From positions 1 to 35,471 of the forward strand of contig JAQVCW010000037.1 in NCBI GenBank assembly GCA_028689585.1: 35,471 nucleotides of DNA. Direction: 5' to 3'. This document shows positions 1 to 8,224 of the stretch, piece by piece; positions within the stretch are counted from its first letter, which is position 1; every line of letters begins with the position of its first letter. The translations under genes were made by a program, and so were the position numbers. The stretch comes from Lachnospiraceae bacterium (GTDB lineage Bacteria > Bacillota > Clostridia > Lachnospirales > Lachnospiraceae). The notes beneath the pieces are model-generated. The model was not told where the DNA came from. It made no database searches and saw nothing but the letters and a program-made list of their open reading frames with translations.

Positions 1-939
1 AGCATAGGCGTCGTAGCTTCCAGCTTTTGTGTAGTACAATCCGCCTTCCCTATCCAGTGCCGCCTTTTGCCTGTCCTTAATACCCAGCCCCGATAAAATG
101 GCTACCCACCTACAGCGACAATGTGGGTGGTTCGGTATCCGCCTTCCTGGTAATCCAGGGTTAAGCGGCGTATCATAGTCCAGGTCGTAAGGTTTTCTTT
201 TACTGTAGTCAGCGTCGGCCGCACAATAAGCGGACGTCTTGCTATCAAAAGTGGCGTCCCGGTACTTCCCATCCATTATGTCCGCGTTTTCCATGTAGGA
301 ATACGACGTACCCAGGCTGTTAGCCCGTGTCATTTCAGTACGGATAATACGGGACGAATTGTAGTAGCTTTCATCTATCCTGGTAGAAAGAACCTTAGCG
401 GCGTCGCTATATTGCATTTTCTTTGTAACCAGTTCCTTAACTGTCTTTTCCGCCTGGTCTGCCACCAGCTGCACACTAGCCCTTATCCTATCGCTGTAGG
501 TTTTTCCATCTGGAAGCCATGGGTTAGCTATTATGCCTAACACGCCAGACTTATTAAGGTTCGGTATCGTGATAGGACACTTAGCGGCCTGTTCCAGGAT
601 ATACGCCGTAGTGTTTGCTCCATAAAAAACAGTCCCACATATTACGGACGTAGAAAAAGGCTGTAGCTTCGCGTTCAGTAGGTTAAGTTCCGGGATAATC
701 TTTGTAAGGTATTCTTCCTGTACTTTCTTCGCCCACCGTCTGGAAGGTACAAAGTCCGGGTTCTGTTCGTCCAGGTACTTATATGTGACTTCTTCCAGGT
801 GCTTTATAGCCATTTCCTGTAGTTCCCCGTATGCCGGGGCCATTTCCAGGATACGGTCGTTAATATATTCGTCCAGAAGCGAAGTGTAGTAGTCTACATA
901 TTCTTCGTAGTGCTTCTGGGCTTCGCTTATCCATGGCAT
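1..939 (-). CDS. Minor head / head morphogenesis protein (Mu gpF / SPP1 gp7-like), partial
   Basis: This reading frame is open from an ATG at 939 to the window edge (313 codons, no stop), so its C-terminus is missing. The C-terminal third has the hallmarks of the phage Mu F-like / SPP1 gp7 head morphogenesis domain: RTEMTRAN at residues 200-207, an Asp/Cys pair near 232-239, and HPHCRC at 271-276. In related phages this protein joins the procapsid at the portal and is needed for DNA ejection or head assembly. The N-terminal part is helical and charged. The start follows AGGGGGTAGCCT, the ribosome binding site style used throughout this phage, and lies 11 bp after the portal stop. The order TerL-portal-minor head is the normal one. 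The family call is confident; full length is unknown. Confidence 0.85.
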   Translation of the reverse strand, partial: MPWISEAQKHYEEYVDYYTSLLDEYINDRILEMAPAYGELQEMAIKHLEEVTYKYLDEQNPDFVPSRRWAKKVQEEYLTKIIPELNLLNAKLQPFSTSVICGTVFYGANTTAYILEQAAKCPITIPNLNKSGVLGIIANPWLPDGKTYSDRIRASVQLVADQAEKTVKELVTKKMQYSDAAKVLSTRIDESYYNSSRIIRTEMTRANSLGTSYSYMENADIMDGKYRDATFDSKTSAYCAADADYSKRKPYDLDYDTPLNPGLPGRRIPNHPHCRCRWVAILSGLGIKDRQKAALDREGGLYYTKAGSYDAYA

Positions 940-950
940 AGGCTACCCCC

Positions 951-2591
951 TTACTGTCCGGCTGGCTGCGTCATGGAAGAACCGGTAGCCTTATCTTCCT
1001 GTCCTGTACCGCCTTCGTCCGGTGGTACCCCGCCGGTATCTCCCAGGTTATCCGCGCCATACCCGATAGCTGTAAGGCTATTCGTAAGGCTGTTCTTACT
1101 CGCTTCTTCCTTCTGTGCTTTCATTTCTTCTAAGGCCTTTTGTGGGTCGTCGATAAACCAAAGCAATTCGTAAAGGAAGCTATCCGGTACAATGTCCGCA
1201 AGTTCGGCCACTATATCCGCTATTTCCTTGTTGTTCTGTGGAAGGTTACGACTAAGTGTAACGGTAAGCCATTCCGCCTGGTATAAGTCGTCCCTGGCTT
1301 CGATAATTTCCGGGTTAGTGATAGTTTCATAAACTCCGGATTCTTCGCCACCGGCATACAGCTTTTGAACATTAAGAAGGTCGGTTAGGATACCGCCTAG
1401 TTGGTTAAACGCCTGTACTAAAAGTGGTTCCTTCTTACCGGCCTTAATATCCAGCCCGCTATACTTCATACGGATTTCTGTAGCCGTAGCGCCTTCCAGT
1501 TCTGCCAGTCGTGGGGTATTCGTCGTGTCGAATATATCATTTTTCATACGGGTAAGCCCGTTTTCCACGGCGTTATCATCTTGCGACTGGGCTATAAAGT
1601 TGGCCTTGCTTTCCTTGTCCTTAAGCGCTAAGGCTCTGGCCTTTCTCATTTTTATTACTTCGCCTTCGTCCACATCTACACCAGTCAAACATAAATACTG
1701 GTCCTGTAGATACTCCATAAGGTTAGCCTTGTCGCTTACACCATGACAATATGCTACAGCAAGTGGAAGAACGCCGTAGGAAAGGTCCGACTTACCGTAA
1801 CCCTTAATACGTTCTGTGTATTTAGCCGGTAGCTGGTTCTGACACACTACCACCGGGATACGCCCCGCCATATGTTCTAACGGGTTTCCTGTTTTTACTT
1901 CGTCGGCGTCCAGGTGTAGGCTGTCCATGCTGTCGCCGGTGTAATATGTCACGTAGCGGCCGTCGTAAACCTCTAAGCGGGTCTTTGTAACCTCGCTTCC
2001 ATCTTGCCACACTGCATACTCATAGCGGCGGAAGAACAACCGAAGCCGCCCCCGTCCGTCGTAAACCGGTATACTTTCCTGTACCGGGTATTCCCTGTAG
2101 TCTATACCGCCCTTTTCGTCCACCCAGACGATAACAGAACCGAAGCCCCCTATACACATATCACGTAAAAGGCTGGAAAACTCGCTTAAGCACTTGTCTT
2201 TAAGTAGTTTCATAATCTTCTTACGGTATTCTGTGATTAGTTCGCGTTCGTCTGTTTCTTCGTCGTCCTGGTCTGGGTCTTCTACGGTGTATACAGGGGA
2301 TTTACCCAGCATATAGTCTACTATGGTATCTACGACTATCTGTACGTAGTTCGATACCAGCTTATTTTCTGTACCGCCGTCCCTTGACTTAGAGCGCTTT
2401 TCGATTTCGTCTAATTCGCCGTCGTAGGCTGCCTGGTATAACTCTACGCCGCTGTCTTTTACCCAGCTATCGTGTTTCGCTATAACATTCGCTACCCACT
2501 TGTTATTATCCGTAATCCAGCGTTCGGCTACAGCTGTAGACACTGTGGGCATTTCCGCCAGTGTTTGCGGTATAAATGTAGATACTGCCAT
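951..2591 (-). CDS. Phage portal protein (SPP1 gp6-like)
   Basis: This 546-residue protein matches the SPP1-type portal family in length and layout. NKLVSNYVQIVVDTIVDYML near residues 76-95, followed by GKSPVY, is the characteristic N-terminal portal signature. The stem/crown region includes an acidic loop and the ATATEIRMKYSGLD segment, and the C-terminal 40 residues are low-complexity Gly/Thr/Ser. Portals form the dodecameric ring at one capsid vertex through which DNA is packaged by terminase and later ejected. The gene starts 15 bp after the TerL stop with AAAGGGGGAATTAAAATG. I infer function from family pattern plus position between TerL and the minor head protein. Confidence 0.9.
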   Translation of the reverse strand: MAVSTFIPQTLAEMPTVSTAVAERWITDNNKWVANVIAKHDSWVKDSGVELYQAAYDGELDEIEKRSKSRDGGTENKLVSNYVQIVVDTIVDYMLGKSPVYTVEDPDQDDEETDERELITEYRKKIMKLLKDKCLSEFSSLLRDMCIGGFGSVIVWVDEKGGIDYREYPVQESIPVYDGRGRLRLFFRRYEYAVWQDGSEVTKTRLEVYDGRYVTYYTGDSMDSLHLDADEVKTGNPLEHMAGRIPVVVCQNQLPAKYTERIKGYGKSDLSYGVLPLAVAYCHGVSDKANLMEYLQDQYLCLTGVDVDEGEVIKMRKARALALKDKESKANFIAQSQDDNAVENGLTRMKNDIFDTTNTPRLAELEGATATEIRMKYSGLDIKAGKKEPLLVQAFNQLGGILTDLLNVQKLYAGGEESGVYETITNPEIIEARDDLYQAEWLTVTLSRNLPQNNKEIADIVAELADIVPDSFLYELLWFIDDPQKALEEMKAQKEEASKNSLTNSLTAIGYGADNLGDTGGVPPDEGGTGQEDKATGSSMTQPAGQ

Positions 2592-2606
2592 TTTAATTCC
2601 CCCTTT

Positions 2607-4313
2607 CTATACGCCCGACGTTTCCCTGTTAAAGGCGGTAGCCTTACCGGTGTTCGGGTCAATATTTCTTGCGGCTCGCATTAGCAAAAACATAGCCATA
2701 GCTAAGTCGTCATGTGGTACGTGTCCAGGCTTACGCGGTTCGGCGTTCGCTGGCACGTAAAAATTTATAGTTTGCTGTCGTTTGGCTTCACGGGTTAAGT
2801 GTTCCATCTGCCAGCGTACTTCCTTCCATAGTTCCGCCATATCTGGGTCTTCCGGCTGGTTCGGTATCTTGATTAGGTCGTTGTGGCTGTAGTCATACGC
2901 CAGGTAACCTAACTTTGATTTACTTTCGTCGCCGGACGCCTTAAACTTATAGGCTTCTACCAGGCCGTCGTTATTCCGGTCGAAGATTTCCTTAAGGTGG
3001 TAGGCCAACGGTTCGCCGATACCTGTACCGTCACACACGCCGCCTATAGCGCCCCAATATTTTATAATCTTCGGCAGCATATCCCTAACTTTGCTATGCT
3101 TCTGTCCGACCCACTGGTAAAAGCATACCGGGACTACGGTACCGTCCCTAAGTAGGTCGCCGATAATCAAAGTAAGGGCGTCACGCTTATGAACGCCTAC
3201 CGCCGCTTCTACGTCGGTGGTAGCTTCTTCCTGGCCGGCCACGTCACAGGCCCATATGTATTTATGGCCTTTCTGTGGTTCGACTTGCATATCATAGTTA
3301 CCGCTGTACATTCTAGCTATTGCTTCTGCACTGAAAAAGCGGCCTATAGCGTCTACAGCTTTAAGAAGGTACTGTGTCTGTATGGCGATATGGTCCATAC
3401 CTAACCTGGCTACCTGGTTATCGAAGGCTTTCTTGTAGTTGGCGTTACCGGATTCTATAACCGCGTAGGCGTCTATCTTAAATACCAGCTTAGGCCTGTA
3501 CCCTAGTTCCTTTTCTAACCTGTCTTCCATATCGTGGGCGGCAAGTTCGCCACGATAGATAAAGCTATCCTTCGTCCATGCTACCCCGTATAGTACAGTC
3601 GTGGCATTATTGAACGAACCCATAGGCTGGGCGTCACGCTCCCACTTATCTTCGTCTATATCCTGGCTTTCATCTGCTTCTAACAGTGTGTAGGCTGTCT
3701 GTGAAGCGACGTTAGCGTTAGGGTTAATGGATAAGAACGCCCATTTATTGGAATCTCTGGGCGGTCCGATATGGTACTTGTATCCGTCGGATTTCGTGTA
3801 CTTGCATACCTGGCCGGCTACCTTTGCGTTTCCACTTGTTACTACGCTTCCGGCTAGGCCGCCACTGTCTAAGGTCGCTGCCCCTTCTAGCCTGTCCATG
3901 CTGGCCTGTATCTGTGGCTTGTATACTGGCGCAAACTTTACGCCGGATACCGGTACGCCATAGAACCAGCCATACAGTAAAAGGTAATGCTGTACAAAGG
4001 CGCTTATTTCATTCTTACCGGCCTGTCGTGTAATCTGTACCATGAAGTACCAGCCCAGATTATTAAGACAGCTGTATATAATAGCGTCTGCTACCTGTAT
4101 CTGATAATCGAACGGGTCATTTTTACGAAGAAGGCGCCACGCTTCCCGTAGGTTTTCCCGTTTGAATATATCGCCGAAGTTTGCAAGGGTGTTGTATGGT
4201 ATCCCTTGCTTCGCTGCCCGGACGGTTTGGGGTATAGCCGTCATAATAGGCGCGCCTGTTAATGGGTCTGTATCACTAACGTAGGTAAATTCCGTCTGAT
4301 ACTCATAGGTCAT
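2607..4313 (-). CDS. terL: Terminase large subunit (TerL)
   Basis: This is the ATPase-nuclease motor for DNA packaging. A deviant Walker A, TRQAGKNE (residues 95-102), is followed by Walker B LLEADESQDI, where DE supplies the catalytic acid. The C-terminal RNase H-like nuclease has its three acidic stations: CDVAGQEE, CDGTGIGEPL and HVPHDDLAMAM. The frame stays open to an ATG at 4364, but I choose the ATG at 4313. It overlaps the upstream stop as ATGA and has AGGGGACG about ten bases upstream, which suggests translational coupling. The resulting 568 residues are normal for TerL. The SPP1-like portal next door suggests headful (pac) packaging, but the packaging type cannot be read from the sequence. 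Confidence 0.93.
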   Translation of the reverse strand: MTYEYQTEFTYVSDTDPLTGAPIMTAIPQTVRAAKQGIPYNTLANFGDIFKRENLREAWRLLRKNDPFDYQIQVADAIIYSCLNNLGWYFMVQITRQAGKNEISAFVQHYLLLYGWFYGVPVSGVKFAPVYKPQIQASMDRLEGAATLDSGGLAGSVVTSGNAKVAGQVCKYTKSDGYKYHIGPPRDSNKWAFLSINPNANVASQTAYTLLEADESQDIDEDKWERDAQPMGSFNNATTVLYGVAWTKDSFIYRGELAAHDMEDRLEKELGYRPKLVFKIDAYAVIESGNANYKKAFDNQVARLGMDHIAIQTQYLLKAVDAIGRFFSAEAIARMYSGNYDMQVEPQKGHKYIWACDVAGQEEATTDVEAAVGVHKRDALTLIIGDLLRDGTVVPVCFYQWVGQKHSKVRDMLPKIIKYWGAIGGVCDGTGIGEPLAYHLKEIFDRNNDGLVEAYKFKASGDESKSKLGYLAYDYSHNDLIKIPNQPEDPDMAELWKEVRWQMEHLTREAKRQQTINFYVPANAEPRKPGHVPHDDLAMAMFLLMRAARNIDPNTGKATAFNRETSGV

Positions 4314-4504
4314 ATCATTACGTCCCCTATATCGTGTGCTTCTACCAGCTTTCCCTTGTCGCATATGCTACGTATGTGGTGTATGTCTTCACTACATAAC
4401 CTACACGCCTTATAAGGACACCGGTAAAGGTCCCCGTTATGTTCGCTGTATTCACAGGTCAAACATAGGCAGCCCCTACAGCTTTTATTGTCTGAATTAG
4501 CCAT
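4310..4504 (-). CDS. Small Cys-rich protein, likely zinc-binding
   Basis: This 64-residue protein has CRGCLCLTCEYS, then YRCPYKACRLC. Seven cysteines in CxxC-like spacing point to one or two zinc knuckles. I chose the start MANSDNK because GGGGTG sits seven bases upstream; the earlier in-frame ATG at 4519 has no ribosome binding site. Its stop overlaps the TerL start as ATGA. I do not recognise a named family. A small Zn protein between terminase genes could be a packaging accessory or an HNH-like remnant, but no catalytic His is visible. Confidence 0.65.
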   Translation of the reverse strand: MANSDNKSCRGCLCLTCEYSEHNGDLYRCPYKACRLCSEDIHHIRSICDKGKLVEAHDIGDVMI

Positions 4505-4536
4505 ATTTTTACACCCCATTTTCTAAGTGAATAAGT

Positions 4537-4612
4537 CGTAGATTATATCTACGCATAGAAAAGGCCTTGTATTTACTGGATTTTCTGATAACAGAAAGCA
4601 GCGTTACAAGGC
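4537..4612 (-). terminator. Nested hairpins between TerS-like gene and Cys-rich gene
   Basis: The arms GCCTTGTA (4564-4571) and TACAAGGC (4605-4612) enclose a second hairpin, TTTCTG-ATAA-CAGAAA (4582-4597). On the minus strand the outer stem is followed by CTTTTCT, so the structure could terminate or attenuate transcription leaving the TerS-like gene. Just beyond is another perfect palindrome, CGTAGAT-TAT-ATCTACG (4537-4553), whose centre contains TATAAT on the minus strand. The structures are seen directly; their role is inferred. Confidence 0.45.
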
Positions 4613-4614
4613 AT

Positions 4615-4638
4615 TTACTACAGTTCTTACTACAGTTC
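4615..4638. repeat. Tandem TTACTACAG repeat, also found elsewhere
   Basis: TTACTACAG occurs twice, 12 bp apart, overlapping the end of the TerS-like gene. An almost identical pair lies at 30991-31014, and a single inverted copy (GCATTTACTACAGTT on the minus strand) at 27936-27950. Dispersed non-coding copies suggest a protein-binding site. The function is unknown. Confidence 0.5.
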
Positions 4639-5370
4639 TTCGGTTTTTGTCCCCTTACTTTGCGCTTGACCGCCCCAAGATACAAAGACTTCGCCTTTCG
4701 ACGCTGCCCTAAGTTCCTGGTTAAGTGCTTCCATAACGTCGTCTGGCCCGTCGTCCCTACCTTCTATAAGGTGCTTCTGGCCGATAAGACGGCGTAAGGT
4801 GTTCATAGCCCTATCTAGGGCGTTGTCTTCTACGGTACCAGCGTGGTAGAAGGTCTTCATACCGTCGCCTTCCCTACAAATTACCCTAGACTTTCTATAG
4901 GCTATTTCGTCGCCCTCTAAATCCCGGTCCTTAATAAACCGGTCTTTATGCTTCTGTAGATAGCTGATTATCTTAACAGTTTGTACTTTAATCATCATAT
5001 CCAGGGCGTTAAACTCTTTTTCGGCGTCTATGTCTTCCAGTATCTTTTCTTCCTCTGGAAGCAGCACCTTAGAATATAAACCGTGTGTAGTACAGGCGGC
5101 TATTGTTCTTGCCTTTCCCTCTGGCGTCTTTGGACCCGTGGCAAGGCCGCCGTGTATCTTACACCGGCCATAACCCTTATGGTCGGTTCCCATGCCGGCG
5201 GGATTCTTACAAGGGTTCCCGTTGTGCATAGCACCGCAACAAAGGTTATAGTTTTTTCTGGACAACGCTATCACGTTCTTCTTATCCGCCTGGTCGTGAA
5301 ACTGGCGCTTAAGCCGCATATCGTAAGGGTCGAAACCTTCCGGTAACGTGACTTTCTGTGTAGTTGCCAT
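4630..5370 (-). CDS. Probable terminase small subunit (HGG...GPKTPEGK domain protein)
   Basis: This 246-residue protein has a Cys/His module (CCGAMHNGNPCKNPAG, then GRCKIHGGLATGPKTPEGKA). That pattern recurs in phage proteins encoded just upstream of the large terminase and often annotated as terminase small subunit or HGG-motif protein. After it comes CTTHGLYSK and a long helical, charged C-terminal half, consistent with an oligomerising TerS-like body. TerS binds the packaging site and loads TerL. The start has AAAAGGGGGTAAAATCT upstream. Position two genes before TerL supports the role, but I see no classical N-terminal HTH, so the call rests partly on context. Confidence 0.6.
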   Translation of the reverse strand: MATTQKVTLPEGFDPYDMRLKRQFHDQADKKNVIALSRKNYNLCCGAMHNGNPCKNPAGMGTDHKGYGRCKIHGGLATGPKTPEGKARTIAACTTHGLYSKVLLPEEEKILEDIDAEKEFNALDMMIKVQTVKIISYLQKHKDRFIKDRDLEGDEIAYRKSRVICREGDGMKTFYHAGTVEDNALDRAMNTLRRLIGQKHLIEGRDDGPDDVMEALNQELRAASKGEVFVSWGGQAQSKGTKTEEL

Positions 5371-5429
5371 AGATTTTACCCCCTTTTTTTGGCTTGTCGT
5401 CGTTCGGAAAATCGACGTTTCATAACGCT

Positions 5430-5448
5430 AAAAAAGGGCGGTCGCCCG
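5430..5448 (-). terminator. Terminator-like hairpin in the late leader
   Basis: On the minus strand, CGGGCGACCGCCC is followed immediately by six T. The stem is short (GGGC/GCCC, five pairs at most) but entirely G-C. It lies between the late promoter at about 5503-5531 and the TerS-like start at 5370, so it would stop late transcripts unless they are anti-terminated. Alternatively it simply ends early transcription arriving from the right. Confidence 0.4.
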
Positions 5449-5482
5449 AAAAAGTCCGCGCTCCGTCCTTGTAATTAGATAC

Positions 5483-5508
5483 TATAATAGCATTGTAATG
5501 CTATTATA
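5483..5508. promoter_or_regulatory. Perfect 12-bp-arm palindrome, probable late operator
   Basis: TATAATAGCATT, a GT spacer and AATGCTATTATA form a perfect 26-bp dyad. The right arm supplies the -10 hexamer TATAAT of the predicted leftward promoter. A homodimeric regulator bound here would cover the promoter. The adjacent ArpU-like gene is the natural candidate for the binding protein (inference). Confidence 0.6.
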
Positions 5509-5531
5509 TATCATTTTCGGAACAAAGGCAA
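5503..5531 (-). promoter_or_regulatory. Predicted late promoter for packaging/head genes
   Basis: On the minus strand a -35 TTGCCT (5531-5526) is followed after 17 bp by a perfect -10 TATAAT (5508-5503) inside the palindrome. It reads toward the TerS-like, TerL, portal and head genes, with a leader of about 125 bases. Confidence 0.5.
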
Positions 5532-5564
5532 TAGGTTTTTATACTAAAAGTAAAATACCATACC

Positions 5565-5906
5565 CTAATTATACCCATTGACAAATTCAAAGACAGAACT
5601 AACGACAAGGTCACAGCGGTAGTAATACTGGTCCTTCGTCATATCTAGCAGCTTAAGCGTTTGACTTAATGTATACTGTCCTTTGATTATCCAGCGGTAG
5701 TAAGCTACCCGCTTAAGGTCATAAGGTAAGCGGTCGTAAGCCATTTCCAGCATGATTTTATTAAGCATACCGTTTGTTATTCCGTCCTTCGGCTTACAGC
5801 TGTTAGAAGCTGGTAAGCTGTCTTCCATGGGTTCCATTCTTACCAGGTGTTCCCAGTTATCTAACCAGCGTCTTATGGTGCGTCGGCCTATCATGTCTCT
5901 ACCCAT
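5565..5906 (-). CDS. Probable late transcriptional regulator (ArpU/RinA-like)
   Basis: This 113-residue basic protein ends with a region resembling sigma-factor region 4 or an HTH: DLKRVAYYRWIIKGQYTLSQ, then LKLLDMTKDQYYYRC. Small proteins of this size and layout, just upstream of terminase genes in Firmicute prophages, are usually ArpU/RinA-type activators of late transcription. The start is clear (AAAGGAG eight bases before ATG). It is the last gene before a palindromic promoter and the packaging operon, which fits activation of late genes. The family match is a pattern judgement rather than a strong motif, so confidence is moderate. Confidence 0.5.
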   Translation of the reverse strand: MGRDMIGRRTIRRWLDNWEHLVRMEPMEDSLPASNSCKPKDGITNGMLNKIMLEMAYDRLPYDLKRVAYYRWIIKGQYTLSQTLKLLDMTKDQYYYRCDLVVSSVFEFVNGYN

Positions 5907-5933
5907 GCTTTTGCTCCTTTCAAAATATATAAA

Positions 5934-6150
5934 AAATTTTTTAACTTATATAGGGTATATAAAAAACGTACTCAAAATACTACTCCCTAATGAGTAAGAA
6001 AAACAAGTACCCCCAAAGAAAATAAAATACATTATATATTATTATTTATAAATATATTATATATAATATATAAATATAATATTATTAGTGGTATATAATA
6101 TAGTAATATTAACTAATTAGGGTTCTTTTAAGCTGTAGTCTTTCCCGTCT
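5934..6150. repeat. AT-rich non-coding element, copy 1
   Basis: This gene-free stretch has a core of nearly pure A/T (about 6030-6110). Its ordered landmarks are TATAGGGTATA, then GAGTAAGAAAAAC, then TACCCCC followed by AAGAAAATAAA, the AT core, and AGCTGTAGTCTTT. The same landmarks recur in the same order and orientation at 30745-30935. The cores differ while the flanks are conserved, which suggests a functional element such as a duplex-unwinding or promoter/UP-element region rather than drift. No ORF or ribosome binding site is visible. Confidence 0.55.
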
Positions 6151-6184
6151 TTCGCCCTTCGTAATACGGTCGGCGTTTTGCCAT

Positions 6185-6670
6185 CTACAGCAATCTGTCC
6201 ATGCTTCGGCGTTCTTTTTCCAGCTGTTCCTTCTCCCGTTTACGTTCTTCCTTTTTCGCCTTCCGTCTTGACGCTCTGTTTTGATATCCTTCCGGGAAGC
6301 ATACTCCGAACTTCGGTATACCGTTGTTTACTCTTATGTTTTCCAGCGCACGTAGTACGGCGTCCGCGTCTGGGTGCGGCTCCCCTAAGTATTCTGGTAG
6401 GCTCTGGATAAATGCCAGCGGATTACTACCCAGGCTATTTACATAGCTTACTACTGCCATGGCCTTATCTGCCGGACAGTCACACACTACCTGTACTTCG
6501 TGTACCAGGTAATCATAATACGGGTTACCTGTATCGGCTGTCTTAAGCGGGTTCTTCTTTACGTCCTCACAGTCCATACATACCTGTCTTCCTCCTGGTA
6601 TGATAGCCCCGCACATGATACAGCTGTCTTCCTTTCCTAAGCCGTCTTCGCTCTTTCCTTCGTTCCTCAT
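6185..6670 (-). CDS. Hypothetical protein with N-terminal zinc knuckle
   Basis: This 161-residue protein has CIMCG and CMDC near residues 18-34 (two CxxC pairs 12 residues apart), forming a likely zinc ribbon. The middle segment is mixed, and the C-terminus is very basic and helical (RRKAKKEERKREKEQLEKER). The start follows AAGGAAGGTAAACA. A nucleic-acid-binding role is plausible from the Zn ribbon plus basic tail, but I do not recognise the family. Confidence 0.65.
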   Translation of the reverse strand: MRNEGKSEDGLGKEDSCIMCGAIIPGGRQVCMDCEDVKKNPLKTADTGNPYYDYLVHEVQVVCDCPADKAMAVVSYVNSLGSNPLAFIQSLPEYLGEPHPDADAVLRALENIRVNNGIPKFGVCFPEGYQNRASRRKAKKEERKREKEQLEKERRSMDRLL

Positions 6671-6673
6671 TGT

Positions 6674-6949
6674 TTACCTTCCTTTCTTGTATGGGCTTAA
6701 CTTCCCTACCGCTGTTTCGTATTCTTCTCCATTCACGCAGCCGCACCTTTCCAGCGTTTGCACGATAGTAGTAAGCCCTGTAGCTGTGGTACATAATGCC
6801 GGTTCCGTCGAAGGCTTCCTAAGCGACGTATGTAGTGAAATGTCTACCGGTAGTTCGTCTATAAATGGCTGGTACTCACAATCATAAGGGAAAATCCCTT
6901 TATGTGGACAGGTACTAGCCCCTATTCCATATGGACAAGTTGCGCTCAT
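6674..6949 (-). CDS. Hypothetical Cys-containing small protein
   Basis: This is a 91-residue product starting MSATCPYG. The start is chosen because AAAGGAAGGTG lies just upstream. An earlier ATG at 6967 overlaps the previous stop and would place that ribosome binding site inside the gene. Cysteines occur as CPYG, CPHKG, YDC and CGC. No family is recognised. Confidence 0.6.
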   Translation of the reverse strand: MSATCPYGIGASTCPHKGIFPYDCEYQPFIDELPVDISLHTSLRKPSTEPALCTTATGLTTIVQTLERCGCVNGEEYETAVGKLSPYKKGR

Positions 6950-6963
6950 AAGACACCTTCCTT

Positions 6964-7248
6964 TCATATTCCGTAGTTACGTTCCAGGTCTTCCCTGTGC
7001 GCCTTACAGAACGCTTCTATTTCTTCCGCGTTCAGCTTGTCGGCGTTTTGCGTGTCTATCTCTATCGTAACTATCTGGTATTTCTTCGTGTTAATTTCAC
7101 GGCGTTTTACTTCCGCTTCCAGGGTGTACCCGGTAAACAAAAGTGGCGGTAGGCTAAGTTCTACCAGCTGCCGCGGTATCTGGTATCGAAAGTCGGTACC
7201 AGTGACTAGCATACCGTCAGCCTTTCTTTGTATTGCGTAATATTTCAT
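6964..7248 (-). CDS. Hypothetical protein
   Basis: This is a 94-residue alpha/beta-looking protein (MKYYAIQRKADGMLV...) without Cys motifs or membrane segments. The ribosome binding site is only AGGT. It lies in the colinear run of accessory genes, 11 bp after the HNH gene. No function can be assigned. Confidence 0.6.
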   Translation of the reverse strand: MKYYAIQRKADGMLVTGTDFRYQIPRQLVELSLPPLLFTGYTLEAEVKRREINTKKYQIVTIEIDTQNADKLNAEEIEAFCKAHREDLERNYGI

Positions 7249-7259
7249 ATCTTTTTACC

Positions 7260-7724
7260 TCATGCTTCCCACGGTAGCGGCTCGTCGTCGTTAATGACAA
7301 GGTAGCCGTTTTCGTCCGTGGTTATCGCCGGCGTACCTAATTCTTCTTCGTACCACCGGTATTCTTCTACCGTCATACGGTCCCATGTACCATATAGGCG
7401 GCGGTTATCGTTGTTCTCTTTCGCCGACACGATAGACAGGTTTTCCCTGGTGTTGTCCATGCCGTCGTTGTTTCCGTGGTCCACGTACTGGTCTTCGTCG
7501 GCGTCCATAATAAGGCGGTGCATATACACATAGCGACGCGGATTACCGTAGTACGCCTGTACATACATGGTACAATTTCTAACGACGCCGTACCAGGTAG
7601 AAGGAATGGCGCTTACAGCTTCTAAGTCTTTCCGGCTTATCATTGTCGCCCGTTCCTTCCCCTTACAATTTATGTACACTAGGGCGTGTTCCCCCTCTTC
7701 CATTAACCTATACCGGTTTTTCAT
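7260..7724 (-). CDS. HNH homing-type endonuclease
   Basis: This 154-residue protein carries a clear HNH signature: YMHRLIMDA, then VDHGNNDGMDNTRENL and KENNDNR. It supplies the MHR, the catalytic DH and the Asn-containing helix typical of free-standing phage HNH endonucleases. The fold binds one metal and nicks or cuts DNA. Its ATG overlaps the previous gene by 17 bp. It could be a selfish homing endonuclease or a host-takeover nuclease; nothing in the flanks shows an obvious intron or intein. Confidence 0.8.
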   Translation of the reverse strand: MKNRYRLMEEGEHALVYINCKGKERATMISRKDLEAVSAIPSTWYGVVRNCTMYVQAYYGNPRRYVYMHRLIMDADEDQYVDHGNNDGMDNTRENLSIVSAKENNDNRRLYGTWDRMTVEEYRWYEEELGTPAITTDENGYLVINDDEPLPWEA

Positions 7725-8124
7725 TTCCCGTATCTTCCAGCTGTGGGGTTGCGTCGTCGTTTTTCATAAACGCTACAACGCCTTTCGCTGTCATACGCTC
7801 TTTGATTTCGTCGGCGTATGCCGCTGGGTCGGAAGCGTCCACGGCTTCGCTGCTTACTTCCGTAAGGGCAGCTAAGAACCGGTTAAGGCGTGTCTTGCCT
7901 GTCCAGCCCAGGCGGTTAAGTGCTTCCAGGGCGAAGGCCATAAAGTTATTAAGGTCTTCGGCGCTTCTCTCACTTTCCCGCTTTGCTACCATTTCTTCCG
8001 CCAGCTTCATAAGTTCCGCCTTCACGTCGTCGCCTACCGTAATGTCTGTCGGCGTTTTCTTTAACTCTACGGTCTTCTTAAACGGCTTCGCTTTCGGTGG
8101 AAAGTAGTATTGTTTCTTACTCAT
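7708..8124 (-). CDS. Hypothetical protein
   Basis: This 138-residue, mostly helical charged protein starts MSKKQYYFPP and ends with an acidic, Pro-containing tail. AGGAACGACGACA provides the ribosome binding site. Its start overlaps the last codons of a 35-residue membrane micro-protein, indicating coupled translation. No family is recognised. Confidence 0.6.
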   Translation of the reverse strand: MSKKQYYFPPKAKPFKKTVELKKTPTDITVGDDVKAELMKLAEEMVAKRESERSAEDLNNFMAFALEALNRLGWTGKTRLNRFLAALTEVSSEAVDASDPAAYADEIKERMTAKGVVAFMKNDDATPQLEDTGNEKPV

Positions 8125-8224
8125 TGTCGTCGTTCCTTTCTGCTATATGCCAGATACAGAAGGCCCAAAGGCCTACCCAGGCGACTATCTTAAGAAGGTT
8201 TATTATCGCTAGTATCTTCTCCAT
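8117..8224 (-). CDS. 35-residue single-pass membrane micro-protein
   Basis: ATG at 8224 has AAGGAT just upstream; the stop TAA (8117-8119) overlaps the ATG of the next gene. The product begins MEKILAIINLLKIVAWVGLW, has one hydrophobic helix of about 20 residues, and ends with a short charged tail, AERNDDNE. Overlaps at both ends are typical of real phage micro-genes. Function is unknown. Confidence 0.55.
   Translation of the reverse strand: MEKILAIINLLKIVAWVGLWAFCIWHIAERNDDNE

Noticed and set aside
6567-6794. 75-codon minus-strand frame rich in Arg/Tyr
   Set aside because: It overlaps two better genes in another frame, has a biased composition and lacks a ribosome binding site.
7643-8107. 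154-codon plus-strand frame opposite the MSKKQYYF gene
   Set aside because: Its Ser/Leu-rich composition is the mirror of the real gene, which has a ribosome binding site and coupled neighbours.
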